A stretch of 38,157 nucleotides of DNA from JANNWF01 sp038205755. GTDB lineage: Bacteria; Pseudomonadota; Gammaproteobacteria; Xanthomonadales; Xanthomonadaceae. The notes under the pieces are model-generated. The model searched no databases. It saw only the letters and a list, made by a program, of their open reading frames with translations, and was not told where the DNA came from. The stretch is taken from contig JBBRBN010000036.1 of assembly GCA_038205755.1 (NCBI GenBank), positions 1 through 38,157 of the forward strand. The letters run 5' to 3'. Both the position numbers and the translations under genes were made by a program. Numbering within the stretch: position 1 is the first letter of the stretch; each line of letters opens with the position of its first letter. Of the stretch, positions 35,401 to 38,157 are shown in pieces.

Positions 35401-35759
35401 ACCTGGTTGTAAAGACGCACCAGCGCCTGTTGGCGCGGCACGCCGACCGTGAACTCGACGGTGAACGCCGCCATGCCAGGACGCGACACCGAGTAAACGT
35501 GCTTGACGCCTTCGATGGCCGCCAACGCCTGCTCGAGCGGATAGGCGACCAGGTTCTCGACATCGGCCGCTGGCGCGCCAGCAAACGGCACGAACACATT
35601 GGCCATGGTGACGTCGATCTGTGGCTCTTCCTCGCGCGGCGTGATCAGCACCGCCGCCAGCCCCAGCAGCAGGCCGGCCAGCGCCAGCACCGGAGTTAGC
35701 GGATTGGCCTGGAAGGCGCGCGCCAGCCGCCCGGAAATGCCCAGCCGCACCTCAGTCAC
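32448..35759 (-). CDS. RND-family efflux pump, inner membrane permease
   Basis: About 1103 residues, AcrB/HAE1-like. It has an N-terminal membrane helix, a porter-domain segment F-V-P-F-A-G-A-P-A-A-D-V-E-N-L-V, the central helix group with F-S-I-G-I-L-V-D-D-A-I-V-V-V-E-N (the TM4 Asp pair that carries protons), and a second repeat ending in F-G-I-A-V-S-T-V-L-T-L-V-V-I-P. A polar insert (about residues 520-590, G-H-G-D-G-P-D-R-G to T-R-T-R-T-A-A-Q-Q) lies between the halves. It exports substrates with proton antiport; the specificity is unknown. GTG 35759 overlaps the adaptor gene stop by eight bases and has GGAGAG upstream. No TolC-type outer membrane gene is adjacent. Confidence 0.93.
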   Translation of the reverse strand: MTEVRLGISGRLARAFQANPLTPVLALAGLLLGLAAVLITPREEEPQIDVTMANVFVPFAGAPAADVENLVAYPLEQALAAIEGVKHVYSVSRPGMAAFTVEFTVGVPRQQALVRLYNQVYSNADWVPPGLGVGQPLVRPMGIDDVPVMALTLWTDDPARSATELGEIAHSLETELKRVRGTRDVYTIGAPQRAVLVELDATRLAAYGMAVEDLANALAAANVVTQAGDRVAAEGVVPLTAGSHLADAQQVADLVIGLQDGRPLYLTDVATIRSGADLPRNMVWHSVPSGQPGPRTGVAPAVTIAIAKLPGSNASDITREIEQRLQTFRSTLIPEGVELAITRDYGYTATDKALTLIKKLFFATGLVVLLVLFALGWREAVVVGSAVVLTLALTLFASWAMGFTINRVSLFALIFSIGILVDDAIVVVENIHRHMSRGGKTLLEAIPPAVDEVGSPTILATFTVIAALLPMAFVSGLMGPYMRPIPINASVGMLLSLLIALTVTPWLSLKLLSRQGHGDGPDRGAPELDASELPDSSDLVNAAREPTRTRTAAQQKVGVAARLQRFFERLLRPFLHPARGGRRRLVLFSGMALLVVMALGLAALQLVVLKMLPFDNKSEFQVVVDLPEGSTLERTNALLMALAQELSAVPEVHSVQGYAGTAAPINFNGLVRQYYLRSDANMGDLQVNLVDRHQRQRKSHDIARAVRPTLAAIGERFGASVKVVEVPPGPPVMAPLVAEIYGPDIDGSRRIATELAERLRATSGIVDVDTSVEAAAPRDRVLLDRGRAARLGVSQAQVAQTLAMAVSGHDVSYLRDGASKYPVPVRLRLPAGDQANIDQLLGLRVRGRDGRLVALSEVVRVERDGWEQAIHHKDLLPVVYVSADEASKLDSPLYGMFDVVSQLADTPVQGHLLQQHFFTQPASSDVYSVKWDGEWQITFETFRDMGLAYAVGMLLIYLLVVAQFRSYLVPLVIMAPIPLTVIGVMPGHALLGAQFTATSMIGMIALAGIIVRNSILLVDFINQALVDGSALADAVVEACAVRAQPILLTALAAMGGALFILDDPIFNGLAISLIFGIAVSTVLTLVVIPLLYYSVLHRKAIPA

Positions 35760-36819
35760 CGCGGCTCTCCCCACGCGCCGCCGTCATGGCAGCGAGCGCC
35801 GCCACCGGATCCAACGCCACCCGCTCACCGGCATCGAGGCCAGACAGGATCTCGATGCGACCATCCTGGCGATTGCCCGGCCGCACCTGGCGCAGACCGA
35901 TGCGGTTGTCGGCAGTCACCACGTACACCGCACTCAACTCACCGCGGGTCACCAGCGCAGCGCCGGGAACCAGAATACGCTCGGCCTCACCCAGCACGAA
36001 TGCGACCTTGGCGGTCATGCCGGGCTGCAGGCCAGTGGCGGCTTCGGGCAGGTCCAGACGCAACCGGAAGCTGTGGCTGCCGGGATCGGCAAACGGAAAG
36101 ATGGTGAGCTTCTCGGCCTCTACGCGGCGACCGTCATCAAGCAGCAGCGCGGCGCGCTGCTGGGCGCGGATCGCAGCAACTTCGCTCTGCGGCACCTCGA
36201 CATTGATCCGCAGCCGATCCAGCGACAGGCCGGCCACCAGCGGCTGCCCCGGTCGCACCGTCTCGCCGACCTCGACGTGGCGCTCGGTGAGGATTCCCGA
36301 GTAGGGCGCCCGGATCACCGTGTAGTCGACCTGTTCGCCGGCCTCGCGCAGGGCCGCGCGCGCCGCCTCCAGCTGCGCCCGCGCACCGTCGCGACGCGCC
36401 GTCGCCTGGTCGAGCTGGGCCTTGGCCACCAGCCGCCGCTCGTAGACCTCGGCAATCCGCCTGTATTCCGAGGCGGCCTCGGTGTGCGCCGCCTCGGCAG
36501 CGCTCAGTGCGGCCTGGGCGCGACGCTGGCCGGACTGCTGTTCGACATCGGTGAAGCGCACCACCACGTCGCCGGCGTCGACGTAGTCGTTGACGTCGAA
36601 GGGCAGCTCGATCACGCGGCCGCCGGTCTGCGCCGACAGCGTCGCCTGGTGCACCGCCTCCACCACGCCATCCCAGACCCGCTCACGTGGCGCGCGCTCG
36701 CGCACCACGGTGAGCAGCTCAAGGTCCGGCGGTGGTAGCGCCGCCGGCGGCGGCGGCGGCGGATCGGCGCCACAGGCGACAAGCAGAAGCAGCGCAGCGC
36801 CACTGGTCAGACGCAACAT
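35752..36819 (-). CDS. RND efflux periplasmic adaptor (membrane fusion protein)
   Basis: 355 residues. The lipobox L-L-L-V-A-C16 is followed by a proline-rich linker (A-D-P-P-P-P-P-P). The adaptor fold is visible as a split lipoyl domain (T-G-G-R-V-I-E-L-P-F-D-V-N-D-Y-V-D-A-G-D; I-R-A-P-Y-S-G-I-L-T-E-R-H-V-E-V-G-E), a helical hairpin between (about 95-160) and beta-barrel/proximal domains after it. It links the RND pump to an outer membrane channel. AAGGAG lies seven bases before ATG 36819, and it lies 10 bases after the DUF2892 gene stop. Confidence 0.92.
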   Translation of the reverse strand: MLRLTSGAALLLLVACGADPPPPPPAALPPPDLELLTVVRERAPRERVWDGVVEAVHQATLSAQTGGRVIELPFDVNDYVDAGDVVVRFTDVEQQSGQRRAQAALSAAEAAHTEAASEYRRIAEVYERRLVAKAQLDQATARRDGARAQLEAARAALREAGEQVDYTVIRAPYSGILTERHVEVGETVRPGQPLVAGLSLDRLRINVEVPQSEVAAIRAQQRAALLLDDGRRVEAEKLTIFPFADPGSHSFRLRLDLPEAATGLQPGMTAKVAFVLGEAERILVPGAALVTRGELSAVYVVTADNRIGLRQVRPGNRQDGRIEILSGLDAGERVALDPVAALAAMTAARGESRGD

Positions 36820-36829
36820 GCCGATCTCC

Positions 36830-37033
36830 TTACTTGAACGCGCAGCCCGGCCGGAAGCCGAAGCGCGAAAACACCAAGGCAGCAGGACAAAAACCGGTGA
36901 CGCTGGACTGCAGCAGGTTGAGGCCGATGAAGACGGTGAACAGCAGCCACCAGGGCGAGACGAAATGGGTCAGGGCGACGCTGATGAGGATCATGGCACC
37001 GGCGAAGGCGAGTACGGCACGGTCAAGGTTCAT
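36830..37033 (-). CDS. DUF2892-type (YgaP-like) inner membrane protein
   Basis: 67 residues with N-L-D-R-A-V at the start, two membrane segments (about 6-22 and 27-47) and C-P near the end (T-G-F-C-P-A-A). The pattern fits DUF2892, the membrane part of YgaP-type rhodanese proteins, which are often next to sulfur-metabolism genes. ATG 37033 has GGAG eight bases upstream; the frame runs back to 37132 through a G-rich repeat. It is probably the first gene of the RND operon. Confidence 0.82.
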   Translation of the reverse strand: MNLDRAVLAFAGAMILISVALTHFVSPWWLLFTVFIGLNLLQSSVTGFCPAALVFSRFGFRPGCAFK

Positions 37034-37095
37034 GGCTTTGCTCCGGGGTTCGGGGTGCGGGTTGCGGGGTGCGGGGTGCGGGGTTCGGGATTCAT
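37034..37095. repeat. G-rich simple repeat
   Basis: Tandem variants of GGGGTTC, GGGGTGC and GGGTTGC on the + strand, about eight units. Several runs of four G could form a G-quadruplex on the + strand, and C-runs lie in the RNA of the minus-strand operon. It lies in the 195-bp gap between the SQR-like gene and the DUF2892 gene. Confidence 0.65.
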
Positions 37096-37228
37096 TTGAA
37101 GCGCTGGCGCGGTGACGCAGAAGCGGGTCCACGGTGGGGGCGGGTCGGGATCGGGCTGGGACAGGCGGGGCGCTGGGACTGGCGCGACGTGCTCTTGCGA
37201 GTCCCGACGCTCCAATCCCGAATCCCGG

Positions 37229-38157
37229 CTATTTCAGACGCTCGATACCCAGCGCCTTCATCACGTACTTTTCGTAGATTGGCTCCGACTTGCCCGACCG
37301 CATCTTGTGCAGGAAGTACTTTTCGAAGGCGATCTTGGCCAGGTGCACCCACTTGCCAGACCGGGTCCAGGTGACGTTGCGCGGGGGAAACTGCGGCAGG
37401 GCGACGAAGGCCATGCCGGTGTCGCCCATGTCGGCCAGGCAGACGGCGTTCCAGGTGCCCTCAAAGGTGGCCGGACGGCCCTCGAGCTCCGCCTTGATGT
37501 TCTGCACGATGGTGGTGACCATCGATTCGATCATGAAGCCGGTCTTGGGCGCGCCGGTCGGCACTGCCGTAACCTCCACCGGCGGAATCGCCACGCACAC
37601 GCCGGCCGAGAATATTTCCCGGTACTTCGGACTGCGCTGATGTTTGTCGGCAATCACGAAGCCGCGCGGGTTGCAAAGACCTTCCACCTGGCGCACCGCA
37701 GCCACGCCGGTGAAGGCGGGCAGCAGCATCGAATAGCCGAAGGGCAGCAAATGCTCCTTCTTCGGCTGGCCGGCCTCGTCGTGCTCGACCACGGTCATTT
37801 CGCCCTTGCGAACCTCGGCAACCTTGGCGTTGACGATCCACTTGATGTGGCGCTGACGCATTTCGGACTCCATCAGGCCCTTGGAGTCGCCGACGCCACC
37901 CAGGCCCATGTGGCCGATATAGGGCTCGCTGCTGACGAAGGTCATCGGCACCTTGTCGCGCAAGCGCCGCTTGCGCAGGTCGGCGTCGAGAATCATCACG
38001 AATTCATAGGCCGGACCGAAGCAGCTGGCGCCCTGCACCGCGCCGACCACGATCGGACCCGGCTTCTTCAGGAATTCCTCGTAGGCCGCCCAGGCTGCAC
38101 TGGCGTGGGGCGTGGTGCAGACCGACTGGGTGTGGCCGTGTTCCGGCCCGGCACCCG
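37229..38157 (-). CDS. sulfide:quinone oxidoreductase-like flavoprotein (N-terminus outside window)
   Basis: At least 308 C-terminal residues; the reading frame is open through position 38157. The visible part holds V-C-T-T-P-H-A and G-A-S-C-F-G-P-A-Y-E-F (Cys in the redox/substrate region), a second Rossmann-like stretch, and C-N-P-R-G-F-V-I-A-D (flavin-site D) followed by a membrane-facing C-terminal region ending at L-G-I-E-R-L-K. This fits FAD-dependent sulfide:quinone or related NADH/sulfide oxidoreductases that pass electrons from sulfide to quinone. The type is uncertain because the FAD-binding N-terminus is not in the window. It is co-directional with the RND operon after a 195-bp repeat-containing gap. 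Confidence 0.78.
   Translation of the reverse strand, partial: GAGPEHGHTQSVCTTPHASAAWAAYEEFLKKPGPIVVGAVQGASCFGPAYEFVMILDADLRKRRLRDKVPMTFVSSEPYIGHMGLGGVGDSKGLMESEMRQRHIKWIVNAKVAEVRKGEMTVVEHDEAGQPKKEHLLPFGYSMLLPAFTGVAAVRQVEGLCNPRGFVIADKHQRSPKYREIFSAGVCVAIPPVEVTAVPTGAPKTGFMIESMVTTIVQNIKAELEGRPATFEGTWNAVCLADMGDTGMAFVALPQFPPRNVTWTRSGKWVHLAKIAFEKYFLHKMRSGKSEPIYEKYVMKALGIERLK

Overview
The window is GC-rich, densely coded bacterial chromosome. Gene content and order point to the Xanthomonadales/Lysobacterales branch of Gammaproteobacteria: the bamD | rluD-pgeF-clpB arrangement, a combined ilv/leu operon behind a leader peptide, GTAG-type REP hairpins, and low-complexity 'ctcagggctc' / 'cttccaa' spacer repeats. 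This assignment is inference from the sequence, not a database result. No phage, insertion sequence with a transposase, CRISPR array, rRNA or tRNA was seen.

Layout. 1-8.8 kb: an unrecognised and possibly broken ORF, cysteine synthase, a RarD-type transporter, a cNMP-binding/DUF1003 membrane protein, an ECF sigma factor coupled to a DUF6768 membrane protein, glutamine-dependent NAD synthetase coupled to a multi-span membrane protein, and BamD. 8.8-14.3 kb: rluD-pgeF-clpB, then a lipoprotein with an alpha/beta-hydrolase signature. 14.3-26 kb: a branched-chain amino acid biosynthesis supercluster, ilvD-ilvC-leuA-ilvE-leuC-leuD-leuB-ilvA. It is preceded by a 39-codon leader peptide ending in a Leu/Val/Ile run, and by a hairpin with a competing antiterminator segment. 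This is a textbook-shaped transcription attenuator, possibly translated from a leaderless mRNA. Acetolactate synthase (ilvBN/ilvGM) is not in the cluster. 26-30.4 kb: a small membrane protein, an S1/P1-type nuclease, and a GbsR/MarR regulator in an operon with a cyanide-insensitive-type cytochrome bd oxidase. The regulator promoter carries a perfect 9-bp-arm palindrome and appears leaderless. 30.6-38.2 kb: an MBL-fold (ETHE1/Blh-like) hydrolase facing a tightly packed minus-strand operon. That operon encodes a DUF2892 protein, an RND adaptor, an RND pump, an OsmC protein and thioredoxin 2, and lies downstream of a sulfide:quinone oxidoreductase-like gene cut by the window end.

Two themes stand out. 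First, intergenic-type repeats have entered coding sequence in frame: a GTAG-REP hairpin inside pgeF, an inverted-repeat element of about 170 bp inside the 5' end of ilvA, and a low-complexity repeat forming the N-terminus of LeuC. Second, the right-hand third may be a reactive-sulfur/thiol-stress region, combining SQR, an ETHE1-like hydrolase, OsmC, TrxC and a sulfide-tolerant type of oxidase. The joint function is inference.
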